From NCBI GenBank assembly GCA_029964075.1, contig CM057138.1:6752932-6816931 (forward strand): a stretch of 64,000 nt of DNA, in the 5' to 3' direction. This document shows, one piece after another, positions 22,444-37,400 of the stretch. The stretch comes from Patiria pectinifera. Taxonomy: Eukaryota > Echinodermata > Asteroidea > Valvatida > Asterinidae. Position 1 is the first letter of the stretch; every line of letters starts with the position of its first letter. The notes beneath the pieces were generated by a model. It did not search any database. It was not told the origin of the DNA and was given only the letters and a program-made list of their open reading frames with translations. The position numbers and the translations under genes were made by a program.

Positions 22444-25400
22444 CTGCAGATGGTGAGAACAACTTCGAGTTTATTCATTTGAATTGGGAGGATTTTGTTA
22501 AACTTTCCAAATACACCGTCCTCCAGTGCTTCAAAATGGTGGTGGTTGGCAGCTTGTAACTTTGGTATGTTAACTCTCCACTTGTAAAAAGCTGATAATC
22601 TCGATTCAAAATGACACAGTGACTTGCTTGAGACAAAGAGCTGACACATTGGCTGGAACATCATAATTAATTTTCTTATTCCGTCTTAGTAAGACAATTG
22701 ATACTGTACTCGGAGACATTATACGGCAGTAGATTGAAAAAAAATGCTGTCATTTTACAAATTCTCATTTTATATGTCAAATTTCAAAGGAATTAAGTTA
22801 CTTGGATATGAAGAGTTTATTTTCAAAAGGCAATATGTCCATTTGAAGAAAAAAAAAGGGAAATTTGCACTTTTATGAACTTTTAAGAATAAAAACAATA
22901 CAGCAGCTGTCTCTTAACTTCACTTTTTGCTTTTAGTAATTTTAAATTGTGTTTAACTATATAACAGCCGTTGAAACTTACTTTTGGCAGCCAGGAGAGA
23001 GCTTTTAAAGGTAACAAAATGGTGTTTATTGCATTTTGGAAATAACCTTATCATGAATGGCACAAGAACTTGCACAAGTAATTATACTAAGTAGTATTTG
23101 GTTAAAAATACATTTAAGGTTATATTTTCAAAGATAAAGGCAGTATATAGGCTTGTAAATTATGACTTTGAAGTTTCGCTACACATCATACTAGTTTATT
23201 TGCCAAATACACTTCTTTCATTGGTCAAAGTTTCAGTGCACATCAGGGAAGTAAAAGCAATTATTCTGCACTTGCTACGCTCATATTGTTGTTAACCTGG
23301 CCAAAAGTACAGAGGAAGTACCCCAAAATTAGCTCCTAGACTTCCATTCATGCAACAGTAGCAATTGCAAATAAGTTGCTGGTAGTGCCATACTAAAAAC
23401 TTAATGATGAAGGACTTATTACAATATACATTTTATGGGAGGGGTTTTCTACAGACTTTTGTTGGCTTTTTTATATTGATGCTAAATATGTATGAGGTAT
23501 AATGAAAGTTATACAATATGTTTTGGGGATGTTGAGCAAAACTACTGACAAAATCCAGCTGACACCTAGGGACTTCAATTTTTTCTCAATTTCCCCCAAA
23601 CCATGTTGAATATTTACAAGTTCAATGCATGTGGATACACGTACATACCCATTTGACTAGGAGTTGGGATCTGACTGCAATCAGGCTTTGTGCCATCAGA
23701 GACCCGCGAGCCTTTCAGCTCATGACCGCTAGTCCGGTCCACACACCAACAGTCCTCTCCATGGCATTGAATCTGTAGTGACAGTAATACAGCATGTGAT
23801 GTGATGGCAGTGTTTATGTCAGTGAAGGGCAGTACCGAATTGTAACTAATCTTAATCATCCCCTTAAGATAATCGATTACGTAGTCAAAGACTTAACGAT
23901 CTCAGAGCACTGCACCAAATGAACATATTCAGTTCATTTCCTCTTGTTAAACAACGTCAATATATTCTGGGGCTGTGATAAGTTACTATTAATGCGTTCA
24001 TTTTAACACAATATCAAAGATACAAATGGAGTCACAGAACTGAACTATGCGTTAAAAAGATGCAAAAACAATGAAGATAATCAACTTGTCGGTGTATTTT
24101 CATTTGAAAGCCCCTTGATGAGATTTTGGATTCAAAATCGAGAGGGAGACAAAAGAAATATTGATTTTTGTTTCATCAACTGCTTCAAATCATGGGAAGA
24201 ACATTAAAGTCACATTGTGCTCTTTGTCAACATTGCAGCAGTAGCATTGTGATATCCATTGATTGAATTAAGGCTCCTGATTTCCCCTTTCTTTTCGTTT
24301 CCATTGTTATCCAAAACACAATGTTTTTGCAGATGGTAAATAAAGTAATCATGTGTTTTATTGCTACTTCAATCAGTCCATAATATCAATGTTTGCTCCA
24401 CTCACCGGAGTAAAGCTACCATCCTGTGCACAATCTAAAATTGGCAGGCCTAGTTTGGTGGCACTCTTAGCTTGATGCAGACACGATACAAGCTTGGTCT
24501 GTTGTGCTGCCTCACGCAGCATGTGATCTTCTGATGTCGTGGTAGTGTTGGATTCTGTATGCATGTAAGAACAAAATGTAGACCTAAAATATTCAAGTCA
24601 AAATTTCTTGATTCCTAGAAGTATATTTCAACATATCAAATGAACAATATTTGTGTGTCTTATGTGGAGACCAATGTTTTATAATCTGTTGACACCACAG
24701 CTTCTATAAGGCGTAGAAGTGGTTACATCATACGCCGCTGAGGTCACACATTGCCTGTGGTAATATGTCCAAACACACATGGCCTTACGTAGCCATACTA
24801 GGCATGGTGCCCACTTTTTCATCAATTTTTCATCCATCGGAAAAGAAAATAACAGCATTCTTCACGTTCTGAGCGATGATTATAGTCAGCTTCAAAGCAC
24901 TGGACCATTTTTCAGTCTTATTTATTCTCAATTTCCGAGAAATTTCAACTTAAAAATGTTTACCCAAATCGCCCGTGCAAATCCTATGGTAAAAGTGGCG
25001 GGCCAGACATTGTTTAGACCGATCACTATGGGGATGACCCCGCGCGACGTCACACTTCTACAGCGTATTGGGCCTGAACATCATGCAACTGTCCAGTGGA
25101 TTTAGCTTTGTTAAGTTAAAAACACTGATGATTTCAAATTTCAAAAGCCAAAGAGCCAATTAGGTTACACCCCTCACCCCTCCCCCCCCCCAAAAAAAAA
25201 GGGGGGGGTGAATACAGCACAACATTTCAGTTCAAGTGATTTCTACATTGCCACTTCCTATAAATAATGATGTATCCTACTTGGGGAGTATTCTGTGTCC
25301 ATGACTTTTTATCATTTAATGTCCCCTGACTAAAATATTATAAAAAACTTTGGGTAGCTGCCAAGATTGGCTCTGAAATCTCAGCTTGCAGAGTACAGTT

Positions 25401-28400
25401 GTGGTATTAAAGCAGGATGCAAATTCATAACCTGCTTCTTTGTTCAGTGAAGTTCTTAAAATTTATCTTGACCCAACTATGCACATACAATATAAGCTAA
25501 TTTGATTGCTAGCACCTAACATTCCAGGCTTTTCCTCCTGTAAATTATTAGAATATATTCTACTGCTCGAGATTCTGTCAAGTGGTTGGGTTTAAACCGA
25601 TTTAAACACCACTGTGAAGTGTTTCAAAAAGGCTGCATGACCCCGTGACCTGGACCAGTGGCATGGACCACATGCATGCATTATGCACCAGGCACACTGT
25701 CTACAACTGAGCAACATGAAGTGCTAGTACAGTAATAACTGCTTAAGTTCACCACGTGCACCATTGAAATTGCCCAAAATTTGGAAAACAATATAACGTA
25801 AAAGGGCAGAATTATTTGGCAACTTTGTTAAGCCTTTGGCTCGGGCCATTATCAGCGGCCAGGCCCATAGCTGATAAACCACAAGTGTAAAACTGCTCCA
25901 TCATACTGTTTCCCCTTATTTAACTAATCAAATTATGCTTTTAAATCTCTCTACAAATTATTCCTTGAAATCTTTCTTACCCTGTTGTTCCTGTGGTTCC
26001 TCTGCACACTGGCAAATATCACAGTTGTCTTCATCTTTTTTGAAGCCGTACTCACAGTATATCTTGCAGATGATCTTTTCATCACACCCAACTGTCACCA
26101 AAAAAAGAAAAAACAATTTGTTTTAAAATAACGATTATAAAAAACAATAAGTGTTCCTTGTTTTTATTCGTTTCAAATTTCTTGCTCTCTTTTCATAATG
26201 AATCAACTTTGAACAGCTTTACTTCAGAAAAGACAACAGATACAGCTATTCACGCTGAACAAGTTCAGTTCACAGAGACTGATTCCTTTGCTGCTGAATG
26301 TTTGTGCTTATGGTGTCTCAACATTGTTGATGTGTGTTAAAAAAAAAATGGAAAAGTCAAAAAGATAGTCATGGGTGTCTACAGATTCCCAAGTGAGAGA
26401 ACTTACAACATTCCCCCCCCCCACCACCACCATCCTGAAGTGATTGGCTACCATCTATGCTGCAATTACATAGTTACTTCAATGCCTAATGTTATAAGAT
26501 GTGTTAGTAGAGTCAAAAGGAGTGAAGTCCTACCTTTCTTGACTTTGAGTGGTTCATGTGCAGTGAGAGCTAGAGGCATGGGTGGTAGTCTGACCACTTC
26601 AGAGACTGGCCTCATCTCAATGTCTTGACCTGCAACCGGTGGCCTCATACCTGAACAAACAAGGCAGCATGTTTCTTGTGAGGAACAAGTGCCTTACAAA
26701 CGCATCGCAAACACACCTATTAACCTTTCTCTCTAAGGGCTGCAGATGTGAGCAAGTTTGATCAAGACCTTTATCGAACACGTGCCAGTGATGAGTCTCA
26801 TAGCTAACTGAGGCCAGCCTATACCAATGTTGGTCCCAGTGAGCCACAAGCAAGAGATTTCATTGTGACATTTGACCATAGTTTGGCTATAGTTTTGACC
26901 ATGGCTTTATATACTGTTGAGGTTTGATTTGCTGAACTGAACTCACGTGGACATCCTCGGTAATTTGGTCCTCTGGCCGGCCTGTTGTTGAGCAGGCAGC
27001 ATCCATACTTTGCTGTGGCTGGATCGCATCCTGTGGTCACAGCAGCCCTGCCCTTAATAGCTGGAAAACAAGAGATAATGTCTAGATGGAATGAAAATCC
27101 ACTTATTATTCTGTATATGGTTTCAGGTTGCCAACGGTTACTGCAACAAGCAAAAAATGAACAGTTACTTACAATGTAGTGGGTCTCAAGAATCATACTA
27201 AATATGTTCTGGAGCTTTCATATTTTGCCGTAGCCTTTTAACCATCATGATGTAAGCATCAATGATCCCTCACCATTGAAGTATAAATCCTTTCATTTTG
27301 TAATTTTCTCAATAAATTGTACAGTTTTTTGGCTCCCACGTTGCATATAGTGACATAGGCTTCTTGATCTATTATTCAATTGATTCCTGCTGCTGACTGG
27401 TGGAGACATTGACACTTGCCAACCTCCATTCTTCCTTTTGGCCAATTTGAGCACTAGCATTCTGTAAAGTGACAGGGTTTACCTCTAATTGGTTGTTTTT
27501 TGGAAGATTTATTTTCTTTGGGAAGAAGGACCCAACTCACCAACTCACTCCTGCCTCTGGTCCACCGACACTTCCCTTTCAGCTTTTGACCATTACTACT
27601 TTGGTCACTTAACTGAAATCTATCATGCCCAAATCTCACACATATACTCATTCTACGAGATATGCCACCAATGCTCACCCTTTCACAGTCTCAATACCTA
27701 GGTCTCACACTGTATCTCACTCATTGTCTTTCATTATCTGCACATCCAAATTGTGGAATACTCTACCACAATTGTGCTTCCCACCATCATACAACCCAGT
27801 CTTTCATGACCTTCATCAACAAGCTCGATCACTTATCACTTTCCTAGTCTTATTTCCTGTGTAAAGAGTCATTTGGACTTCAGATGATCCTGCCTTTTCT
27901 TGGCATTATCCACTAAAAAAATTTAAAAAGTGGAATTTTACCAGCGATCTTACCAGCATGTGTTTCATTTCTTTCGCCTAGTTCTGTAGTGTAGCATACC
28001 TCTGCAAGTTGGAAGAGAAATAGGCTAGCAAAGTATGACTTTTGTTGTGGTCATTTAAAAACCATATTAGTTAACCATGGTTGCTGCTTCAAAATGCATA
28101 ACTGCAAGACCAAATTTCGCAAGGATATTGGATAGCAGGAAAGACAGTGTCTGTTGGAGCAGTGATGAGTAGTGTATGTTCAACTTTACCGAAGTACATA
28201 TCACCTATCTTAAGCTTGCTACTCACTACTATTTCTCATTGTACAATTTGGGGAAAGTATTGTTAAATTACTGTTCCTGAAGCACTAACTGATTTGACTA
28301 CCAAAAATATTTTGTGTACAACACCCCCCTAAGTAATCCTTCATTTTGTGTTTTCAAATACACCGTAGAAGGGAAACTGACAAGGTGCATTACAATAATT

Positions 28401-31400
28401 TTCAAAAGTTGACCAAAGACATTGACTTGACTGCCCCCTCTTTGAACCCTGTGACAGAGCCGGACGAGCTCTACTGACTGAGCTACTGGCAGGGCTAGGG
28501 CTGATATAGCTAGTTGGGTAGAGCACGAAATGGCAAAAATCAGTTTCTTTTTTATTTTTTTTTTGAATTTTTATTTTTAAATTTTTCTTTTTTCTTCATA
28601 TACATTTTACAGTTTTTGCCCTAAACAGTAGTCAGTGTTTTAGGTTTGCACTCTGAACTCCCCCTAGAGAATATCACATTCCCGGAACTCCGTGTGTAGC
28701 AGACTAGAGTAGAGAGTAAGTTTTAGTTTAGTACCGGTACTTTTTGGACAGATTGACTCTGAGTAGGTTGTTGCATTGTTCAACACCTACCATGATTGTC
28801 TGTGACCAGTACCGGGTCTAGGCACACCCCTCTGATAGCCTGGTCCACCTTCCTCTCTACCCTGTGGGGTAGGGACGGTGTGCGACTCAGTACCCACAGT
28901 GCCTCTCTCTGTTTGTCACAGGTGCCGTCCTCATACGTGCGGTGGCAGGAGTATGTCACAGCATAACTTGTGTAGTCAGTCGACAGAATCCAGTATTCCA
29001 CTGCAACAAAAATAACAAACCTAGCTCTCAATGCTGGAAATACCTCTCCCACCCGTGTTTTGTAAAAGAGAAAAAGTCTACCAGAAACATGAACAATTTA
29101 AAATCAATTTCCTTGGGACGGATTCATGTTGCTGAAAGTAGTGAAACTGGAATAAATTCACAGCCAGCAAAATAAAACAAAAACACTTGGATAAAAGCCA
29201 CAAATTAGCCAGTATTAACTCTGTCAATTGATCAACAGACACCATTTGCTGTTTTGATCTCAACTGCACTCATTTGCTGAATTCAGTTGTTTTGTTAAAT
29301 TACATGAAAATCACTTTTCCTGTGTACATTAAAAAGGGATTATAATGACATCGTCTTTAACACTGCTACAAACCTAAGATAGAGTACAGTCATATGACTC
29401 AGCTAGTGGGTGGCTGGGGGAGGCTTGAGAGAAGGAAATCTGTGGGGGTAGGTGAGGGGCAAGAGGGAGGGGAATAAGTCATGGTCATCGGAGGCCCTGG
29501 GTCCAACAAATGTGGGAGCTAGCCCCCACATTCCGGTTCTGCCTAAACCACTCACAATTCTTGGAAATCCTGGCTGCCTAAATTCAAATTTATGTCAGTG
29601 ATGTGAATGTCACTTATTTTGTACTGGTCGATGAACATGTGCATTATATGACTGCCGTAACCATTTTCCTTAAAAATCAGAGAAGCTATTTGTGTCGAGT
29701 ACTCATAAGTTACTTTTTTGAATAATGTTGTAAGCTGGCTTGCACTCCCAAGGCACATTGAAATACACATGGTACCACAAACACGTACATGTACTGCAGC
29801 TCTTGTTCCCTAACTGTGGGGACTACACACGTGTTGTGTCATGGTAATATGGGGACCGGAGATGCTATGGGGACAGCAGAAAGTCCCCGTAACTCCGTCC
29901 CAATTTCATTTACAATAAACAGTTCCCCATAACCCTAAAGCTGTGGCGGCCTGCCCCTAGCATTATCCCTGAACTAGACTATACACAAGGCCAGATTGGC
30001 TTATTTAGTAAAACAACAGTCACAGCTGTTGATAGTAAGTACGAAGACATGTCAGTGACTTAAATTGACTCAAACAAGATGTGATTTGATTCAAGCACAT
30101 TCATTGTGACTCAAACTTGTTGACCTAATGACTCAATTTGATGTGACTCACTGCCTTAGACTGCCAAAATTCAGTGACTCATTACAATACTGTTATGTGA
30201 ACCCAGGGTAGCAGGGGTAGAGCCCCCAATAAGTTAAAGCCTCAATCAGCAAATGAACCCCCAGAATTGGCAAAATCATCGTTTTATTGGTAAACTTATG
30301 TTCAGCAAATATGCCATAACAGAGAGTGCCACCTTTTGTCTGACAGTGTCCAAGATCGTCGGGTTTCAACAGTGCCTCCAACAGTCATGTAGTGTCCAGC
30401 CCCCACCCCCACCTCTTTTTGCTTTTGTGAAAGCCAGCTGACTGGAAACAATTCCTGGCTTCCTTCCAGTGTGAAGGGTCTGTCAGCAAACTTGTTGTCA
30501 CACCCCCTCATTCAAGTCAGTCTCACACCCCCGTGTGAATCATAATGGCGCATGATGGTATTACACATGATACACTCACCAGCTCCACTGACTCCGTATT
30601 TCTGTGGGATAGGGAAGCTAACGATGATCTTAGCTGGATGCTCCGGGCCCAGCCAGCCAGACCCTGGCATATTCATGTTAGCACAACGCCCATCCCTATA
30701 GCACCATGAAAAAAAAACAGAATTGGTTTAGTGATGTGCCACATTGATTGCAGAATGCAAATGTAGGGATCCAGAAACATGTAGGTGTGTCACAAACATT
30801 CAAGATCTTCTGCTGATTGTAGTCATTAGATTGTATCTTCGAGGCACTGAAGCTTGTTTATATCTTTTAGAGTAAAATCTTCTAGAGTGAAGAGAAATTT
30901 GAAATCCAGATAATGAACTTTTGAACTCACAACTTAATGTCTTTCATCAGTAGTGACATGTGAGCATCCTGGCCGGCTGGGCCTCGGCTGAAGAGCAAGG
31001 AGCGCATGTCTGGCAGCTTGAGGGTGCTGTTGTGCATTCTGGTGTGGGCAACCTCATACCACTCACCCAGGAACTGAAGACAGGACAGACAGAAACGGTT
31101 CCAAAACATTAAAACAACATGAAGTTCATTCAGAAATTCTATTTATAACAAGGAAAGCTAAAACAACAAGTTTATCATTCTATTTAGAAGTGTATTATAC
31201 ATGTGTTCATATTTTTAGCTGTGTCGTTGGAGGATTTCATGTTATAGGTTCGAAATGTTTTTTTTTTGTAAAGACGTACCTTTTCTATGATGAAATCCTT
31301 CTGCAGCTGAAAGTTAGCTATTGCACATGGGTTTGGTGTGCTGGCACCTATGGACCAATCAAAGCAATATTAATCCCCACTCAACTCATAAGCAACAAAT

Positions 31401-34400
31401 TGATCATATATAATTAATTCATTCAGACACACTTCATAGTTTGCAACCTCTAACATGTTTTTATAATGGCCCATACCCTAGATGATAGTTTAGAAAGCAT
31501 AAAATTCTGAAAGTTGTGAGACATTATTAGGGCATTTGACTTAAGAATTTGTTTTGTTAAGTGTCCATGATCTGAACTGTTTAAATTTGACAATGAAGAG
31601 TGAGATTCCCTTGAGGTATAAATGACATTAAGCCCTGTAATGACCAAGTTGTACCCTGATATTTTATTTTTGTTTTCTATATATATTTGGGGGGGGGTGG
31701 CTGAAAGCATTTGCAATGGTGACAGAAGTTAAAGCAAACTACGGAAACTACTTTAGATAAGGAAACTATGTTCAGGTTGCTGGCCAAATCACAATTTGCG
31801 TACCCTCAAATTCTATTAGAGCATTTTGTGGCCCATGAACTTGAGGGTTTGTTAAAAAAAAATGGAAGCCTGAACAGGACTGTGAGCTTGTATTTCTGTG
31901 AAATTTGCATGAAATTGGGCCCTAAAATTACTCTATTTTGCAATGGAGTGCAGGCATCATTTTTCAAAATGGCAATGGGCTTCAGGACTACTTTTAGGGG
32001 TGACCATATTTGAATGGAAATTTATCCCAAAGCCAGAAGTCATCGGATTACCCCCCAAAAAAACAGCATGAAAGATGACGAAATAAGCTTTAATTTGATG
32101 TGTGTCTCAATCACTTTGGAGGGTTGTGAGTATTTTTCCTGATTTTTGGAAATCCGGGTTTATTTATCACGGGGATCTATGGCAGTTTATTTACTGGTCT
32201 GCAACCTCGAAGAGCTCCACGGCATTTCTTTTTGTCCAGGCTTATTAAAATAATAAGCTGAGGGTCTTGTAGCTCAGTAAATCCAATTAGTGCTCCTTCT
32301 CGTTTAAAAAAAAATATATACGGAAGTGTTACTGTGAAGCCCAGGATTAGTCCTCAAGCCGCAGGGCCTATCTGAACCCCTGACTCCGCGCAGAATTTCT
32401 CCAGGGACATCAAAAACTAGAGATGATCTGACTTGATGAATCATCTTGTACACTTCCTGTGTAAGTGGGAGTCTTGGTCATCAAAATGTGTAGTATTCAA
32501 AGGTGAGGTTTTGGATGCATCATCATTCGAGATTAAAGTACAATGCCTGATGCATTAAATGGAGAAAATATTGACTTGCAGTGTGATATTAACAGAATTG
32601 TGTTTGGTTGATTTTGCGTATCAGCGCAGAAACAGCCATCTTTACTTGCATGTGATGTCGCTTGCTGTGCCTTTTTCTGGTACTTACCAAGAAAGGGTTG
32701 CTTAAAAGTCCTGAAGTAATCATAATTGTTTCACTATAATATTTGTAATTCTAATTGCTGTTCAAGTCTGTAATAAAGTGGTACCTCAGATATGCGGAGT
32801 GAGTTTGATTTCAATGTTAAGAAGTATCTCTTGTATTTTTTTTTTGAGGAAGTCTTAAAACAAAAGTGATTGAAAATAAAGGTGTGTTAGAGTTAATATC
32901 TGAACAAGGGTACCAAAAGAGAACAGTGCTTGTTGGGACTAGAGATGATAAGGTTGGTATTCAAACAGAAAAAAAAAGAAAACTTGGATAAAATTGGACC
33001 CAAAACTGGTGTTAGATTGCAAACTAGGATAGAGGGATCATTCTTTGAAAATACAGATGAGCTTCTCAACTTTTTTTAGGGATGGTTATCTGCGGAGAGA
33101 AATGTTACTAAAAGGTCTTCATCCGCTTCGCTCACAGGTACCCCCTCACCGGCAAAGAGCACAGTCGGCGCACGGAGCCCATATCCCCTCCCCAGCAGGT
33201 TTAACAGAAAGCGAAAGATTGTAAATTTATCTTGATTTTATTTTGAAATGAGCACCTCGAATGGTTGCGATCACATTTCTTGATTTTTGGAAGTGGGGGT
33301 ATTTATTCTTTACCGCAAGCCTACTCTTTGCCCGTGGGGCCGGGGTTAACTCACCCTGCCTGCAATCTGTGTTGCCATCAGCCTGACATCCTGTGGAGGC
33401 GGCAGGGAGGTGGTTGGGGGCTTGAGTCAGCTCTACCTCACAATCTAATAAACAATCACATCATAACCAGGGGTTTCTTGAAGTGTGTACACGTTACTTC
33501 CTCTCTGCCTCAAAAAATGACGGAGATTATTGAATGTCTTTCAGGCGATATTGTTCTCAATTTGAATCTGTCAATCAATTTAATACTCTTGAGATTCCAT
33601 ATGATTGGACACAAATCAATAGGGATTGAAGCAACATGATGGCAGCTTTTAGTTTTTCATGCCCTAGGCAGATTTTTTCATTAGTTTCTGCGAGTGCATT
33701 ATCATGAGCCAAAGTACGATTTGTGTGCAGAATGCTGTTGCAATTAATACACTGTACCATAATTTCGTCAGTAATTACTTACAATTCATATTTATTTTGA
33801 CTGGCCTGTTTTATGATGGTGGACAAATTTTAATACCTAATGTTTTAGGTGGAAAACAATATTCATCACATTTTTTTATACATGTATCGTAAAGTTGCAT
33901 ACCTCTTGCCCTTCAAAATGTTTTTTCTTCTCCAAACGAATCTTTTATTTGCTTGTTTTGTTCTAACAAAACAAAAAAAAATAATTCCGATTTTGGAGTA
34001 AAGGCTTTCATTTGCGCCCAAATGAACTCGCCCTGCGAGAGCCGAATTGTCTAGCAGCCAATAGATCAAAATGTGTGAAGAAATAATTCAATAACTAAAC
34101 GTCGGTTGATTTTTTTTTCATTCGATGTCTCGTTCAAAAGGGAATAATTTATAGATGGCTATAAAGGAAAAAGTAGCATTTGGAAAAACCTGTAATTTTT
34201 CGGGGTGAAAGTCGAAAATAACATTGGGAATCATCTTTAATAATGTCGATTTGTTTTTTATTTGAACTGGCCAATCGACCCCAGAAAGCCCGGTGGTTTG
34301 GTAAAGCTGTAACACGTCTGCAACAGTAAGCAGACGGTTTGGGTTTCAGTCCCACCCAAGAAAACTTTGGATTTTTTTTCTCACAGGCTATGAGACAGCA

Positions 34401-37400
34401 CTGCATACAGTGCATTTGAAAGTATTGTCAGTGAAGGCACAGTTCTATCAAATATTTAACAGTTTCAGATATTCATTATCTGTTTTCTTTTACCCCGTGG
34501 TACATCATCAAGACGCTGTGGTCGTATGCACACCGATGACAGCAACTCCGGCACCCTGGTCCGTATTTCCTCAGGTACACCAGTCAGGGACCTTCCCATC
34601 AACCAAGCGTGCTCGCCCCGCTTTGTGCACGAGCCGTCAGAGCGCTGCTCTCCGCAGCTGTACACCAAAGCATAGATGGTGTAGTCCGTACTCACAACCC
34701 AGTAATCCTCTGGCGAGAACACAGAAAAAAAACATTCGAATTTGATAATTCCTCTGTAGCGTGTTGGCATTGACCCAATGATGGTCAGGGCCTTGTGAAA
34801 AAAATACTCATTTCTAAACAACGGAACGTATTCGTCAATGTTGTAGTGTTGCACGGGGAAGTATTTCGCTCTTAAATATCAAACAACAATAAATCTTGTA
34901 TAATTAAGTCACTGGTTTGCTTTTATTTTACCAAATCAACACTTTATTGCACTCCTGACTGTTTATGTTGACTATTTATTTGTTTAAAATAAATTTACCA
35001 TCCGAGAAAAATGACGACTTCCATATATACCAAAATTTGTTCAGTTCAGGGAGATAACTTGATCATCCTCCTCTCCGGTCTCCGCAAAAAAAAGGACACT
35101 TTTAAAATTTGTAAAAAACTTCACCCCAGAATTTCCCTTAAATAAAACAATCTGCCTACGGAAAACTGTAATGGATTTTTTTTTATGATAATGACATATT
35201 TCATAATGTAATATGACATCTAATATAATCTGACCTGGTGGGTAGTTGGGCATGGGTGGATACAGTGACATCTTGGCCGGGTTGTTGGAGTCTTCATCGG
35301 CCGTGACCCGGGCTTCAAATTGCCACGAGTTACAGTCGCCAGGCCTGCATGGGCACAAGGAAATTCATGAGTCTTGTGCAGTAGATCTTGCTACATATTC
35401 GTAGTTGATATATTTGAAATTGTCCTGTCTTTATCTGCTTATGACGGCAGACCATTTCTCCTATACGTTGTTGAGTTGGTTTCGGCACAGTGGCGGCACT
35501 GTGTCGTATGTAATGCGTCTGTATGTCGACTGTTTCTCTTTTGAGTAGGTGTCGGCACAGTGGCGGCACTGTGTTGGCACTGTGCCGACACAATGGTTGG
35601 AGCATCCATGACGAGCCACTTTCAAAAGATTTTCGCTGCAAAAACAGGTTACTGTGTGAAGTATGTAATGCGTCTGTCTGTCGACTGTTTCTCTTTTGAG
35701 TAGGTGTCGGCACAGTGGCGGCACGGCATCGGCACAGTGCCAACACGATTGTTGGAGCGTCTATAATGAGCCACTTTCAAAAGATTTGCAGTGCAAAAAC
35801 AGGTTACTGGGTAAAACGGAATATGATGCGTCTTACTGTCGACTGTTTCTCTTTTGAGTTGGTGTCGGCGCAGCGGCGGCACGGCATCGGCACTGTGCCG
35901 ACACAATGATTGGAGCGTCCATAATGAGCCACTTTCAAAAGATTTGCGCTGCAAAAACAGGTTACTGGGTAAAAAAATGTGATGCGTCTTTCTGTCGACT
36001 GTTTCTCTTTTGAGTTGGTGTCGGCACAATGGCGGCACGGCATTGGCACTGTGCCGACACAATGGTTTGAGCGTCCACAATGAGGTACTTTCAAAAGATT
36101 TGCGCTGCAAAAACAGGTTTCTGGGTAAAATATGTGATGCGTCTTACTGTCGACTATTTCTCTTTTGAGTTGGTGTCGGCACAGTTGCGGCATGGCCTTG
36201 CCACTAGTGCCGACACAATTTGACAAAAGTAAACTGTGTACCAAGTTCGTTTCGTTTACTGTTCACTATTCTGCAAAAATAGTTTGGCATACGAACTCGG
36301 TTTAAATTGTGTTTGCAAGTGATGTGTGCAAATATGTGTTTTTTGCCGTTCAAGGTCAAATTTAGAAATTGTAATGCACTTATAACCAAAACATATTCGA
36401 AGAAGATAGTAACGAGTGTCCAAACAAAAAAAAGTGAATCTCAAAAGTACAAGATCCAATTGAAGGATGTTTCTTTAGCGAAATTGGTCCTAGCAGGCTG
36501 CCCCTTGCCTATCTATTCATATTGATTTTTTTTGTGACTCTTTTCTAGACCTTCTCCTCTCTACTTTCTCCTTATATTGATCATAGTATATTGATCAAAA
36601 CGTCCAGTTAATAGTAATACCATTATTCACTACCCCATGGTGTATCGGTAACCTTTTCCCAAACGTACCTGACCACTCTGTTGGTTTTCATTGAGACCGT
36701 GCCGTCCTCGCGCAGACCGTAGTGGGAGCGTCTCTGATACGGGTAGTGCGTCCGCTGAACCTGCGCTTCTACGAACCAGGTGCCCATAAACTAACAAGTC
36801 CAAGCACAAAGAAAAATGAATAAATCATGAAATCATTGCTTAATCACGCAGCGGAGTAGTGGACATGTCTTCATTATCGTCTTGCGATTGCCTGCGTTTT
36901 GTATTGGGACATAATGGCGTTGGCATCAATGTTTTTCACATGTTTTAGGGGGAAAGGCACCCAAGAAATACGTTTTAGAATTGAAAAGCTACTTTCTAAA
37001 ACATGAGATATGTGTTTAACCTTCATGAAAAGACATCCGCACTTGATAATTAAGGATGCCCGTAGCAATAGGTATCTAATGCTTCGTCTTCCATGAGAAT
37101 GCACGTTACTTGTTCTGTGCGAAAAGGTCGAGAAAATGATTTTGTACTGTTTTCAAATTCTAAATAAAAGTAATACTTGTGTCCATTTTCATCAGTAAAG
37201 AACAGCTGTTAAGAATACGGCGTTAAATAGATTTATCATTTGTGAGGAAGCTATTGATAAAATGATAATGGAAATCTTTGCTTCAGTAAAAAGAGAAACG
37301 ATGTGAAACAGCGCACAGGCATCTAAATTGACTTTTCGAAATAAAAGTGAATTCACGAACAACTGTATAGTCAAGTTTCTCTGGCAGTGACGCAACAAGG

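Noticed and set aside
24702-25068. Possible MITE with CTTCTA ends
   Set aside because: The mirrored parts are short and no target duplication could be found.
33120-33200. Possible extra minus-strand exon near a GC-richer stretch
   Set aside because: The lipocalin gene closes perfectly without it, and no domain sequence would be added.
35330-36244. Overlapping minus-strand frames of 87-153 codons rich in Cys, Arg and His
   Set aside because: They follow the 156-bp minisatellite inside an intron of the lipocalin gene. The repeat makes the frame, with no splice or domain support.
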